Below are positions 24,101 to 36,526 of a DNA stretch of 64,000 bases, piece after piece. The stretch spans positions 11,701,921 through 11,765,920 of the forward strand of contig NC_081543.1 in NCBI RefSeq assembly GCF_901000735.1, read 5' to 3'. The first letter of the stretch is position 1. Each line of letters begins with the position of its first letter. This stretch comes from Corylus avellana (taxonomy: Eukaryota; Streptophyta; Magnoliopsida; Fagales; Betulaceae). The notes under the pieces were generated by a model. The model was not told the DNA's origin. It did not search any database and saw only the letters and a program-made list of their open reading frames with translations. The translations under genes were made by a program, and so were the position numbers.

Positions 24101-27100
24101 ATTAAAAAAAAAAAAAAACTGTGGAAGTTACTTAGGTTTTAAGTGGTATATTGCAGAAACCATCTTCTCAACCATTACATGAAACAGACACAGGGGTACA
24201 TGCATCAATTGGAACGTCCGCAAGAGAAGATGGATTCTTTTACCATCTTTTTGCTAGGAAGATTAGTGAATTGAACAAGTGACTCTGGCCATTTTGATTG
24301 CAAAGTCTTGCATGTCCACATCATTAATATAAGGGGGGGAAAATCACTGGTTTTCATTCTAGTTATTTGTATTCTCAACCTTAACATTTTATATGGAATA
24401 TAAAAATACTTATGAAAAGAAGAATGAGAAACAAGCATTCAACTGAAGAGGAAAGAACCTACCGGAACATCTGCAGCATCACCCATCTGGCGCATATGAT
24501 ATCTGATCCCAAGCATAGCATCTCTTGCTCCTAACAATGCTTTAACAACTGCTTCTTGTGTCGGTTCAGAAGCTTGCTCTAGCCACTGTTCAGGAAAATT
24601 AGTAAGCGAAAATCAAAATTAGAAAAGATAAAAAAAAAACAAAGTAAAAAGTAGAAAGGTAAAACTATTAAATTTACAGCTTAAATAGACTAGGAAATCT
24701 CAATAACTTGCACGACTTACCAAACTATTAAATTTACAACTACAATGGACTAGGCAATCTCAACAACTTGCACATGACTCACCAAACTGTACCTACTTTT
24801 TGAAGTTCACAATTTGAAAATGAAGCTCAGAAACAAGCATAAACCTGGTCTAAAACATGGTTTTATGTCATATGCACGAATCCTATTTAAAAAACCATAA
24901 GTTTGTTTTTCCACAGTGATACATGTAAAACCCATGATAATAGGCTCCAGATGAGTCACTTGCTCTCCCACCCTCCCGTCCTCTGGGAAATGAAAGGCCA
25001 AAAAAGAACACAAATTACCATGGCAAAATTTCTACGGGCAAGAAATCTACCAATTGAATAGCAAGTACAGCCAGCAAGTTCATCGCGACAGTTAATTGTA
25101 ATAATGGAAGATTATGTGCAAATCGTTTTTGAAAATTAACTTTGATATTCAGAGATACTTATCAAAAAAAAAACTTTGATATTCAGAGATAATGCAGTAT
25201 TTCTAACAGTTATAGTCATCCCATTAGATGACTTTAAGGGTAGAACCTTGAGCCCGCAAAGCATTTGGCAGCCCATAATTCTTAGGTTTAAAATTATCCT
25301 CGATTTGTGAAATGTCTCTAATGAAATGAAGAACTTCCTCTTTCTATTTCTCTTAACTTTTCAGTTTCTACCAACAATATGCAAATATCAACTTTTTAAT
25401 GTTTATGAACAACAAACAAAATATGGCAGCTAGTTCAAAAATTCAATACAGGTGCTAAGGACTTATTTCTTGCTGATCTGATCCTATGATCCGACCCAGA
25501 ATATTGCTGTTTGGCAGGACATATATTTGGAAATGACCTATTATTTTCTTTTTAATAAATCTCTGAACTCGATAAATAAGACACTACTTGATGCTTCACA
25601 TAACAAGGAATATTTTCTAAGTCATACAAGGACAAAATATAGAAGCAAGTCTGATACAAAAGATAACTACACAATTCCAGACTTCAGGTATTCGTCTTTC
25701 CTTTGCCAATGAACATACGAAAATCAGGTAATGCAAAGGGAAATGAACCTTTGAATAAAATAGTGGATACCAAAAAACAATTGAAGATATTTTACTTGAT
25801 GTGGAGAACAAAATGACAGTCGACATGTATCTCAAACTCCCAAAGAAACTTGGCTTCATTTGTTAAAAATTTTGCTTTCTGCCTTTTGTTTTTTTTTTCT
25901 CAAAACAAAAACATTAACAAACAACCCAAACACAAAACACTCTTAAAAACACAAAAATCATTTTCACCTTTATGTCACATCATGACACTTTTTCAAATCG
26001 AACACAAAAAACACCCCCCAAGAGGCATTAACAAATAAAACCAAAAACTGTCATCACTTTTTTTTCATTGCCAGAGAACCCCAAGAAATGTGATTATTAG
26101 TAATATTTCCACTGCAGATGTGAGAAAATGAGCTCAAGAATTACCTTGTCTGGCCTAAGCCTGCTGCAGATGTCAATTATGCATTTATATGCATCCCAGT
26201 GTTCTTCTGCAAGTTTGCTTAACATATTGAATTGTACTTCAAGTGAAGAATTTGCCTCTGACAACTTTCTCCATGTGTCTAGGGATTTATGAGGGTCAGA
26301 CTTCTGCCACTTTTTCACAGCACCTACCATTGATGGTGTAGATGATCCTCCAGTTCCTGGTTCTCCTAGTAGCTGCAGAAAGCACACTAATCAATAAGAG
26401 CAGACGGTACTTCGATGAATTTTTAGAAACAAAGATAAGTTTGATGAGAGCACAGCATTTTTACGGAAAATGAAAGAAGAAGAGAGAAAAAAGACATGGT
26501 TGGAGATAGTGCTGTTTTGCAGACTAGTTTTCAGTCACTTTCTTTCTTGCTTACATATAATTGCCAATCTATGCTCGTGATGTTATTATTCACAAATATA
26601 CTTAACAAGGAAGCAGAAGCTTCTTTTAAAGAACCATTCCACTGTACACATGCTACACATTACAAAATTAAACCCATTGCACATGAAAAATGTCCAGTTG
26701 CTCCAAACAGCTTTCTAGATTTTGTTGTAACAACGTAGCAAAATTAGTGATGATATTGCTCCATCCTACCAATCATAAAGCTTGTACACTAGCTACATAG
26801 GTTTCCTCCAAGCTTCATATAATTAAAACAGAATTATCATTCTTCTCAATGTACTGTGCTTTATAAAACAAAGTTAACAGAAACAAAACAGTCACCTCAA
26901 AAAGTCAATATCCCTAACGTGGAAAGAGTCTAATAAAAGCTGGGAACTTGATTTCATTGAGACACAGACAGAAAGAGCCCAAGAAAAGATAACATGGAGA
27001 GATGGCAAGTTCAAAATGCAAGCATAAAGTTCAGTTGGGAGGAATGAAAGGGGAAAATTGAAAGAGGCAAACACAATTCATGTTGAGTTGGGTATTAAAA

Positions 27101-29371
27101 CTAACGAGGGAAAGTGGCATTTCATTAGTTAATTTCTCTGTCCAGATAATATCTATAAGCATAACATAAAATCATATTGACATTTGCAAACACATACAAG
27201 TTCCAAGAAATTCTAAATTTTAGAATTCTTACAAGGGTCATCAATGGTGGCAAGGAAAACTTAGTTCTCTCATGGTCCCATTTCCCTTTTAGGATATCTA
27301 CAATGACTTCTTCTAAGGGCAATCCTTTTGCTGCAACCTGCAATGTCTCAAAACAAATGTTATGGAAGTGTTCAAAAGACATTTACTAAAATTTGCATGT
27401 AACATTTTGTACATGAAAAGAGAAAACATATATGAGCCTTGTATGCATTTCATTGTATCAAAGTTAGACATAAATTAACCTAATCCTGAGAGGGTTTCAT
27501 CCAAAACACAGGTATGGTAACATAAGCAAGTCCGTATGGTTTATTTTATATATAGATTGCTTCATCCTCTTCTTCTTCTTCTTTTTTTGGGAGGTGTGGG
27601 GGGGGGCTGAAAAGGGGGAAAGAGCGAGACAACTTGTAAAGAAAAATGAGCCTAGAAGAGCTAGAGACTAGCAAGCTGCACAGGGAAAGCACTAAATGAA
27701 TAAACCCTGATCCTTCATAACAAGCGGCTCCTCAAAAAGCAGCTGCTAAAACTAAAATTTTCTAATAAGCTTCATAACCTCCATTCTATAGAAAACTTAG
27801 CCCCCTGCTGCCTAACTATAAACTTGCTCACATGAAGTGACTTTCAGGATGGTTTGTTTGTATATTCAATCTATCAATATCAGGTCAGGTATGGTGTATG
27901 AAATAAAAAAGATGATAACATATTTCCTCACAAAGCCTTGAAAACAAACAAGATGGAAATTAGGAAACAAACAAGTCTTCCAGAAATCTTTTGAAGTTGA
28001 CAACCACAAGAGAAACTCAAATGTAATGTCATAGATCCATCATTCCTTTAACCTTGCCTTCAGGGATTCATACGTTATTCTCAGCACTATGTTTTTCAGA
28101 AGATGAACGATGCTATATGTTCATCACTCTGTTACCAGATTCACTGTTGTAAAGTGAAAGGAGTTTGGATATTGTACCCTATAAAACAACAAAGGAGATT
28201 GGTAGAGACTAAGGCATCAACAAAATAAAACGACTAATATAAGCCAGTCTAAACCGTCATGACACTCTGAATATTATCAAAATTATCTCATACAAAATTT
28301 GTACAACTCAAGGAAATCTTAATGGTATATGTGCAGACATAACAAATGACGGGAAAACTTAAATGTTACTTGGGAGAATAATGTGAAAAAAAAAAAAAAA
28401 AAAAAAAAAGAGTAGCCCATGGCCATTTTGACATATAAACACAGCATGTTGTTTGTTTTATTAAAGGACATAAATTTCCTCCAAACCAATCTGGAGGAAT
28501 TATCCTCCAACCCATTTAAAGTAGTGCTAAGTGTCTATAAACATTTAAAATGCACATTAAATTATTCAGGTCATTAATAGCAGTTTACCAATAACTTAAA
28601 TTAACATTTTAAATGTTTATAGACACTTAGCACTATTTTAAATGGGTTGGAGGATAATTCCTCCATACTGGTTTGGAGAAAATTTATGTCCTTTATTAAA
28701 TCATCAATTATTCCAAAAGCTTAAATTGATAGTGAAACCCGACATATGAAATATTTAATTAAAATGGATGGTAAACCATGGAGCTGGAATTCAAACTCAG
28801 GATCTCTGTGTTATTACTACATTTAATCACCATTTATATCAAAGCTTAATCTTATAAGAAATAATGAATTTAATTATTTAACTAATATTCTAACACTCTC
28901 AAGTATGGGCTTAAACACTCATTCAATAAGTAAGACTTAACAAGTGAAATATTTAATTGAAATATAAGCTAAACCCTAGAATTAGGGTTTAAACTCAAAA
29001 CCTTTACTCTAATACCATATTAAATCACCACTTATTTCAAAAGTTTCAGCTCATAGGAAATGGTAAATTTAGTCATTTAACTAATACTCTAACACGCTTA
29101 AGAGATCAAAGAAATTCGAAAATATTAGACTCGATATGAAATCTAAATTTACAGTAAACAAATTTGGCATGACAAACCCCATAGGGCAGCCAATGCTTAC
29201 CTACCAAGTGTCCATGTAACACTAGTTAAGTCAGACTAAATTAGATATAGGTTTGACAATTTTGTTCAAGTGAAATTTGGACGAATGAGGATTATGATGT
29301 GGTCTCTCCATACATAATACACAACCAGCCATGAGACACACAAACAAACAACGGGTACTCATGCACGCGCG

Positions 29372-29419
<48 letters not shown>

Positions 29420-32400
29420 AGCAGAAGAAATCACTTCTGGTGAAAACCGAACATAACGTTGACTGCCATAAACGGCAGAACTGACATCAAACCCACTGCC
29501 AACTTTCCCTTGCGCAATACAGTGAGCAGTTTGAGCTATCATGTGTACTATATCAAGATCTGTAGTGTCCCTTTCTTGGTCTTGATCTTTCGTCAAGGAA
29601 GAAAGATTAACAACTCCAAGGTAATGAAGCAAAGCAGCAACCACGGCAGTTGTCATCGCTGCTGAAGAACCCAATCCAGTTTTTGCGACTTCAGGCTTGC
29701 AATTTTCTGCTTTTGAATCCTCAATGTTGAAGGTAATTGATGTAAAAGGTGGAAGGGCAGCTAATGCTTCTGGGGTCAAGGGGAGTCCACGTGCTTCAAT
29801 CTATGCAAGAGGGTACAAGAGATATATATCTTGATCTAAAACTTTGGAATTCCCTTGTAAATTAAAGCACTTAAATTTGAAGGAGCAACTCCTACTCGAA
29901 GGGCAAGCTTAATTAGCAATTTTTCGTACTTTGATAAAAGAAATTATGGTAGTTGGCTCTCCTTAATGATTGTAAGTTGTTGGATATATTTCTCACAAGA
30001 ACCAAAACAACTATGGTATACAGTGTACAAAAGCATGTACAATGAAGATGAACTCTTAAGGGGAAATTTTACCCAAAAAAAAGAAAAGAAAATTTAAAAC
30101 AATTAAGAAAAATAAAAGTTGCCACCATCATAACGGAAAGATACTGATATATCAAAAAGGGTAAAAATACCTGATTCCGATATGAATAAAACTCATTGGA
30201 ACCTAAAATTGTGATATCAAGACCTGCATGACTAATCCAGTTAAACATTAGATGCATGAAGCTGTAGAAGTGCTTTATCTTCACTGTGATAGAGAAACAT
30301 GGGAGCATCAAACTTTACCTTGTAAAAGAAGTTTGTGTAACAACTCTTTCTTATTCTTATCAAATGCTGCATGTGCAGCTGCCACAGCGTATTGCACTGC
30401 TTGTTCCACAAAAGGGTTCCTTGAGTCACTGAAATTTTAAGCCAATAAAGTAAGTACCACTTAAAATATTCATTTGACCATGTGCTCCTCCTTATCATTT
30501 GCACATGATTTGTAAAGTAAGAATAACATGAACCTTTAAATTAAGCATCTTTGGAGCAGACCCAGCATTCTCTATAACCATTTTTGTCACATGAAAGCAA
30601 TTTGTTGTTCAGATAATTAACGATGTTACTATGAGCATCAATAGGGGGCACAAGTGAAGTATACAAAAGGATACCCACAAAAGAAGAGAACGGCAAGAAA
30701 AAGATATACGGTTCAAGTCCTAAAATTGAGGACATCAATGAAATCCAAGAAAACTTAAACTCAATTAAGAGAATCTTGAAGATCTTCAACTGTAAAATAT
30801 ACACAAGTAGCAACAGTAATAAAAACTTGCCTTGAAGAGACACACTGAAGGGTCACATTTTTCAGTGCCAATTTATACATGCTTTCTCTAGACATCTGAG
30901 GAGATGTTAATTTCACATCTGTCCATGCCTGAAAAGTGGTACAGGAAGTCACAAGAAATTCAGCGCCATGCTAATAACATTCCCAAAAAAGGCTTGTGAT
31001 ACCGACACAACAATATTGTTGGCCAACACAAAGCACCAAACAAAGCTATTGAGAAATAAATGCAGAAAGCGGCACATGTGAAAAACATGACTCTTATAGA
31101 AGTAATCAGAGCATCGCCTCATTTCACTAAACACCACATAGAGGCTGCATTTGGCCTGATTTTCTAGACATGCAACTTATCCTGCATTGGTTGAGTTAAT
31201 CGCAATAAAGAAGCAAATCAACCAAGGTCAGTCATGCTAATAACTCTCTGGAAATTAACATATGTTAACTAAGACTGCAATTTGGTATGGGATAAACCTT
31301 TTCTTTTGGGATCAGTGATAATTTATTGAAAAAAGAACAAAATAACTAATACTATTGCTCAGAGGCATATTCAAGGAGGCAAACTGATTCTAACGGAAGC
31401 GGGAGGACATATTAAGGTAAACCTGCACCTATCAAGTTGCATCCCTACTACGTAAGGCATTCATAGCCACAAAACAATTGGCTTCATAGTAGGCCACCAA
31501 AAAACTGCTCCGCAGCCCATGTCTCAACTAAAATTTATGTCCTTTCTCAGATCCCCTCCCACCTTCGATTAACATCATAAAGGAGATAGACATTTTTCTC
31601 TGGTTTAATAAGTAGGTAAGATGTAGGCTCTGACAATAAGATCTAATAAAACCATTTTTTTATTTTTTATTTTTATAAGTAGCATTTGGTTGTAACCCTC
31701 AAAATTAATTAAATTTGTATTCTATACCTTTTCTCTCCCCCAATTTTCTCAGCAAACAAGCAGAGACCTTGCAAGGTCTCTTTTTTGGAGAGACTTTATT
31801 TAAGTCAGTCTTTTGCCTTTTCTGCTGGGTCCGGTGTTTGTATACTAAACACCTTACTACCATTTTCCACTCTACTCTCTTCACATAGGATGACTATTTT
31901 CCCATTAACAAAAATATCAAACATTTTGAAGGATTACACGATATGCCACCTCCAAAATTGCAGAGAAGAAAATTGACAAACAAGAATCAACAAGAAAATG
32001 AAGCCAATGATAACAAACTCAGTCTATAAAGGACAAAGTTGAAGATTTACGCACCCATGCCCAGCCGTCCGGCTTGATCTCCTCGTAAAGTGGTTTCACA
32101 ATTGCGAAAAAGCGAGCGTTGGTACTGAGTACGAGCCCTGCATTCGGCCTCTCCAGAATAAGGTAACCCCCAGTCATCAAGACCTTCCCAGGAGCCGAAG
32201 CAACACTGTTTGAACATCACAATTTTCCCAAATCAGAATTCCTACATCTCCTTTTCATGAACATTACAATTGGGAATCACCAAACACACACCATCCCTCC
32301 ATTTGTTTTCTCTAAAAGCAAAGCTAAAGAAAATAAATCCTAAAAATCTCGTATGCTATATCGGTTCCTGAAAATACTGAAAAAGCAATCTGAAACTAAC

Positions 32401-32617
32401 CCAAATCGTTTTCTGAATCAGAATTTTTTTGGTTCTACTGGGTCCCCAATAGTTAAGAATCAAAAACAAAAGAAGATCATTAAAAAAAAACTAAAACCCA
32501 TAACGTTTTTTTTTTCTCAATCGTACTCTTTCTCAGGCACCAAACACAGAAACAAGAAAAAAAATTGAGACCCAATTCAAGGAAAACCAACATATGGAGA
32601 GGAACTTACACGGCCAT
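21110..32617 (-). CDS. PMK: Phosphomevalonate kinase (mevalonate pathway)
   Basis: Converts mevalonate-5-phosphate to the diphosphate with ATP in isoprenoid synthesis; GHMP kinase family. Ten coding exons on the minus strand: 32617-32610, 32205-32055, 30928-30831, 30428-30319, 30223-30171, 29800-29417, 27337-27233, 26372-26145, 24585-24463 and 21373-21110, giving 507 residues, close to the Arabidopsis length. The ATP-binding motif TGLGSSAA is at about residues 181-188. The C-terminal GHMP glycine loop LLAGVPGAGGFDA is near 440-452. The first coding exon has only 8 bases. Intron 3 begins GC (AAG then GCAAGT) and ends AG; the splice restores the expected SDSRNPF. Intron 6 begins directly in a CT repeat. 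Introns 2, 6 and 9 hold transposons. The protein matches my recall of At1g31910. Confidence 0.97.
22475..23830. mobile_element. DNA element with long inverted ends in PMK intron 9
   Basis: The left end GGCCAAACCACTATTTTGGT and right end CCAAGATAGTAGTTTGGTC are inverted repeats. The similarity continues inward about 70 bases (CAATTTTGTCCTCAAATTAT against its complement near 23,780). The ends resemble the common plant 'colour of daily phrase' elements with words like TTTGGTCC. The interior holds a SINE (22,748-22,997) and a TTC/poly-T tract (about 23,637-23,694). No transposase was seen, so it is non-autonomous. Confidence 0.6.
22748..22997 (-). mobile_element. tRNA-derived SINE, full length, with 14-bp TSD
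   Basis: On the minus strand the element starts AACCCCAAGGGGTTGGCCCA. A box A (TGGCCCAAGTGG) follows, then about 45 bases on a box B (GGTTCAACACC), the spacing of a Pol III promoter. The 3' end is A-rich (CATCAAAAGAAAAAA). The target-site duplication GATGAGCCACATGT is perfect at 22734-22747 and 22998-23011. Total about 250 bp. Confidence 0.85.
23900..24118 (+). mobile_element. LINE 3' tail, sense orientation, in PMK intron 9
   Basis: Contains CTTTTGTATACTTCCAATG, GGCGCCTTACGCTTTTATTG and TTATTACTTACATATAAA, and ends in poly-A at about 24,103-24,118. This is the complement of the minus-strand tails near 5,980, 7,050 and 43,840, so the same LINE family on the other strand. Confidence 0.6.
25858..26043. 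mobile_element. MITE family M1, copy 2, in PMK intron 8
   Basis: Begins TTTGTTAAAAATTTTGCTTT and ends GGCATTAACAAATAAAAC; the interior AAAACACTCTTAAAAACAC and CTTTATGTCACATCA match copy 1 at 14,447. It lies between exons 8 and 9 of phosphomevalonate kinase. Confidence 0.5.
28457..28700. mobile_element. Hairpin MITE with 96-base arms in PMK intron 6
   Basis: The left arm 28457-28552 (TTTATTAAAGGACATAAATT...) and right arm 28605-28700 (ending ATTTATGTCCTTTATTAAA) are reverse complements with only a few mismatches, around a 52-base spacer. The transcript of the host intron would fold into a long near-perfect stem. No coding content. Confidence 0.85.
29375..29416. repeat. GA/CT microsatellite at the PMK intron 6 donor
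   Basis: About 20 GA units on the plus strand. On the gene's strand the intron starts GTCTCTCTCT, so the donor is part of the repeat. Confidence 0.8.
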
Positions 32618-33357
32618 TGCTCTCTCTCACTCTCTCTAGATTTGTTGTCACTATTTGTTCTTGAAGGTTATGCAACTGTGATTAGCTGCATTCAAAGAAA
32701 CAAAAAATAGTACAAATATTATAGAAGGAGGAGGAGATTGTTAGTGCCGGGCAGTTGCATGCACCTCTTTTAGATTCACTAGCTCGACTTCCAGCGAAGA
32801 CGACAGCACCCACAAACTCACTGGTTTTGGTGATCACAAGTCTTCAACCCTGTTTATTGGTTAACTTGACTAAAAAAAAGATTTCAAAAAAAAAAAAAAC
32901 ACTTTACTAAAAAAAAAAGTTTAAATTATTTCACTTTTCTTTTCTTTTTTTCAATTTTCCTTTCAATGAAATGCAAAGCATGAAAATGAAATAAATAAAT
33001 AAAACAAAAAATTAGCAATGGGTTTGTTTCATAAGAATGTATATCTTCCTAGTATAGGAGTAGGTCTTATTTGTGAGATTTATGAAGGGTTTTTGGGATA
33101 AGAAAACTAAAAATATTTCTAGTATTTTGTTAAAAAAAAAAAGTGGTTTTGTAAATTAATAATACTAATCCTCATTTTCATGTAATGATTTGTAGGATTG
33201 AGATTTCTTATCATTTCTAATCTTTCATCTAAAACTGCTAGAACCCAAATAAAAATATTTTTGTTATATGTAAAAATCAATGATTTTGTAGGGTATTAAT
33301 ACAAGTCAGTCCTCATTTTCATGTAATGATAGCCTTTTAGTCATTGTAAGATTGAGA
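32618..33357. other. PMK promoter side and AT-rich flank
   Basis: The 5' leader of phosphomevalonate kinase (CT-rich, about 32,620-32,640) and its upstream region. From 33,120 a diverged sequence unit containing TCCTCATTTTCATGTAATGA and TCATCTAAAACNGCTAGA-like words begins and recurs near 33,300 and 33,550, a short imperfect tandem repeat. Confidence 0.45.
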
Positions 33358-33405
33358 TTCTTTGGGTGTTTTTTGTTTTTCTAAAAAATAGTGTTTTGAC
33401 GTGTC

Positions 33406-33449
<44 letters not shown>

Positions 33450-33670
33450 AGTGTTTTGTGTTTTAGGTTGTTTGTTATTCTTTTTGTTTTAAGAATAGAA
33501 AATAAACAACAAAGAGAAATTTTTTTTAACAAATATAGCCCTTGCCATTCCTTATCTTGCATCTAAAACGGTTAGACCCAAATAAAAAATATTTCTCTTA
33601 TTAAAAAAAAAAAATCAATGATTTAGTAGGTTAATAATACAAATCCTCATTTTTCTTAGAGTGATATCTA
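33130..33670. repeat. Imperfect tandem repeat interrupted by a TA tract
   Basis: The words AATCCTCATTTTCATGTAAT (near 33,168, 33,309 and, truncated, 33,649) and ACCCAAATAAAAATATTT (33,244 and 33,579) recur in the same order. The second unit is expanded by a TA microsatellite (33,409-33,446) and by sequence resembling MITE family M1 in reverse orientation (33,358-33,520). Confidence 0.5.
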
Positions 33671-33985
33671 ATAGCCTGAGTAATCACAATTATGAAAAAT
33701 GATGAAAAATGGCATTAAATTACAATATTATCTATAAACAATAATCAATACTAAAAATAAAACTAATACAAATAAGAAATGTAGCTATGCCTCCCCTTCA
33801 TTGCGTGATGGTCAAAAGTGAAAAAGTCAATGGATTGTGTTTCATGCGCAGGAAAGTCAAGCAAAGCCCACTAATTAACACTAATTATGTGCTTTATTAA
33901 CAACTTTGAACTTTTCACTCATGGTAGGTACGGTAGGGTGGAGCTAAAGCTACCCATTTCCCTTTCTCACAAGTATGTGATAGTC

Positions 33986-34546
33986 TAGGGATGAAAAGGT
34001 TAGCGGCTAAAACTGCCAATCGCAACCACCTAGATGGTTAACCGCATCCAGAAACCGCTAACCGCTTTTTTTCACCAAAATACACAAAATTGAGCATGCA
34101 ACCAAATGCCCCCCCTTTCTTTCACCAAAATGTACAAAATTACAGATTGCCCTGTTGAGCACCTAAAATGTTCAAGGGAAAAACCGGTGCACACCATGTT
34201 AGTCTTCGTTCTTAGACCGACGAGCACAAGGTGGGAAAGGGGAGAGAAGATCGATTCCGGTATAAGGGCCAAAGAATATAGTTGAGATCAGAGACGACGA
34301 GGCAAGGACGGTTCCAAACCGAGAGAGCGACGAGTGACAGCTTGAGCGTAAGAGACAGAAGCTGAGTGTCGAGTGATTTAGAAGATAGGTTTAAGGTTAG
34401 AGGAGATGAATATATAGAAGTGTAAAACTACGTCGTTTTACCTTAAGTAATATTATATATATATAAAAGGCCGTAAGCAAAAGTGGCTAGCAGTTAATGT
34501 GATTATCGACTAGAAGGCAATTAATAAAAACTGCATTTTCATCCCT
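33986..34546. mobile_element. hAT-like non-autonomous element (putative)
   Basis: The left end TAGGGATGAAAA and right end TTTTCATCCCTA are inverted repeats about 560 bp apart. Similar words (TATGTGATA) lie just outside both ends, but the duplicated stretch is not perfectly placed against the ends. The interior repeats GTTAGCGG / GCTAACCGC-type words. No transposase frame. Confidence 0.5.
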
Positions 34547-34559
34547 ATGTGATACTAAC

Positions 34560-35400
34560 AAAGTTTTTGTTGTCAAATTAGGATGGCAAAATTTTCATAT
34601 AGGGTTGTTAAGGGTGTTATTATATAAGCGGGTTTGGTATTGTCATGTTAGTTGTACAATTTTAACTATTTATTTAAATGTTGGTAACATTCATGTCCGT
34701 TCCTGTTGCCTCAACCCACCTCCTTTATTGTTGCTAGACGATGCTAATTATCTCGTTTTCTCCTCCTTCTCCATCAAATGGGTGGCTTGTGCGGCCCCTA
34801 TAGATAGGTGGCTTGCAGGTCACCTTCACAAAGACCCACGGCCGGCCAACCATCACCAACAATTCATTTTGGGGGTGACGTACTTGAGATGGGTGGGTAT
34901 TGATGTGAATAATTTAGTGGCTGATGTAAGATGTTATATGGGCATGTTTGGCAAAGGCCATGAACCTTTTTATTGCAGCATAAATTTAGTGATACCAAAA
35001 AAAAAAAAAAAAATGTTTAGTATGGAAAAGTTAAAAAAAAAATATTTTGTAGTAATTTTTATTTATTTGAATAATAGTAAAAAGTGATTAATGTGATATA
35101 CAAGGTAAAAATATTGAGAAGTTGAATTTTTTTTTTTTTTTTTTGAAGAAAAGTACGAAGTCATTAAAGTCTTTTTCTCGATAGTAAAATTGATAGTCTT
35201 AAGGGAACAGTTCTGGCCTTGTAAAAGGCTCTTTTGCTTTTGATAAGAGACCTATCTGGGCTGCAAATTTATGGGTTCCATGGGCTTCAATTGGGCCCAA
35301 TGTTCGAAACCATAAAATTTTCCTACATTTTCCTTGGGTCACCCAAACGGACATCCTTCCGAGCTTGATCAACTGAACGTTCCAAAAAACCAAGCTCAGA
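34560..35400. other. Intergenic region upstream of VPS25
   Basis: A 160-codon open frame at 34,605-35,087 has no family resemblance that I recognise and ends in lysine codons from a poly-A run, so I do not call it a gene. Poly-A and poly-T tracts at about 34,997 and 35,130 suggest old retroposon tails. The VPS25 promoter should lie in 35.1-35.4 kb. Confidence 0.4.
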
Positions 35401-36526
35401 CTCGATCAATCGAAAGCGCTCTTTCCCTCTCCGCCTTGAATCCTCAGGTATCATTCACTTTCAAGGCTCACTGATCCTTCTTCTCCTTATTTTAAATTCT
35501 AATATATATATATATATATATTTTTTTTCATTCTCTGTGTGACATAATTGGTTTAAAAGAAAACCCAGAAAAAACTAACAAAAAAACCCCATAAGGAGGA
35601 GAGAAAAGTGACATAAAAGCTAATGAAATCGAAAGAGAGTGGAAAATTAAATGAATTGATATAATAAGGCTTGGGTGAATTGCAATTTGCCCCTTTTTTT
35701 TTCCCATATAAGATTTTGATGTTGAAATTATGATTTGTTGCATTTTCCAGCTCAAATAATTTTCTGGTACAAGTTATTTTCTTTTTGGTAGATCCCATGG
35801 GAGAAAAGAAGGCTTTGGTTTATGTATATAAGTATATTATTGGGTCTATGTGCATTGGAAACTTTTCTTTGTTTTAAGAGTTACTTGATTAGCATTTTTG
35901 TTGAAGTCAACGCCAATATAATCCAAAAATGTAGGTAAAGGTGCTAGATATGAACTTGGTGGTCTACATCCACACTGCATTGGCACTACAGAAAGCAAAT
36001 ATAATGCACCTACTATTTTCTCTGTTAATGTACCATTTTCTTTGGATAGTAAGTTGCACACACACCCCGTGGTGTTGAAGCTAAAACTTCATCCTAGGAT
36101 GCATAATTTGAACTAGAGCTCATTGGTTTTAATGTACCAACTTTTTACAGTTAACATATGTAGCTACGTTTTATTTATTTTTTTTAAATAGTGATTCCAT
36201 AGATTGATAATCCATGATTTCAAAAGATTACCAAGCAGCTGTTAATGGCAATCTTAGTTGTTGCTAAAGCATAGGAAAAATTGAGTTAGGAAAAGAAGCA
36301 TCGTGCTTGTATTTTTAAAATTTGATTGTCCCACCATTAATGCAATAATGGATCTGAAGGTTAAAACAAGGAATGGGAGTTTGAGAAACTAAAAATGGTT
36401 GCCGGTCTTATTTTCTGAGATAGGTTATCTATCTTTCCTTGATGCTAAAACTTTGGTCCTCTTTTAATTTCTTCAATTACAGAGATGCTATTATAGGTCT
36501 CTTCTTGTAGAGGAAGCTCCATAGAG

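Noticed and set aside
30820..30835. Use of a GT donor instead of GC for PMK exon 3
   Set aside because: No nearby GT gives the conserved sequence and frame. The GC donor has an otherwise perfect AAG/GCAAGT context.
34605..35087. 160-codon plus-strand open frame
   Set aside because: No recognisable domain. Its C-terminal lysine run comes from a poly-A tract and it lies in intergenic repeat-like DNA.
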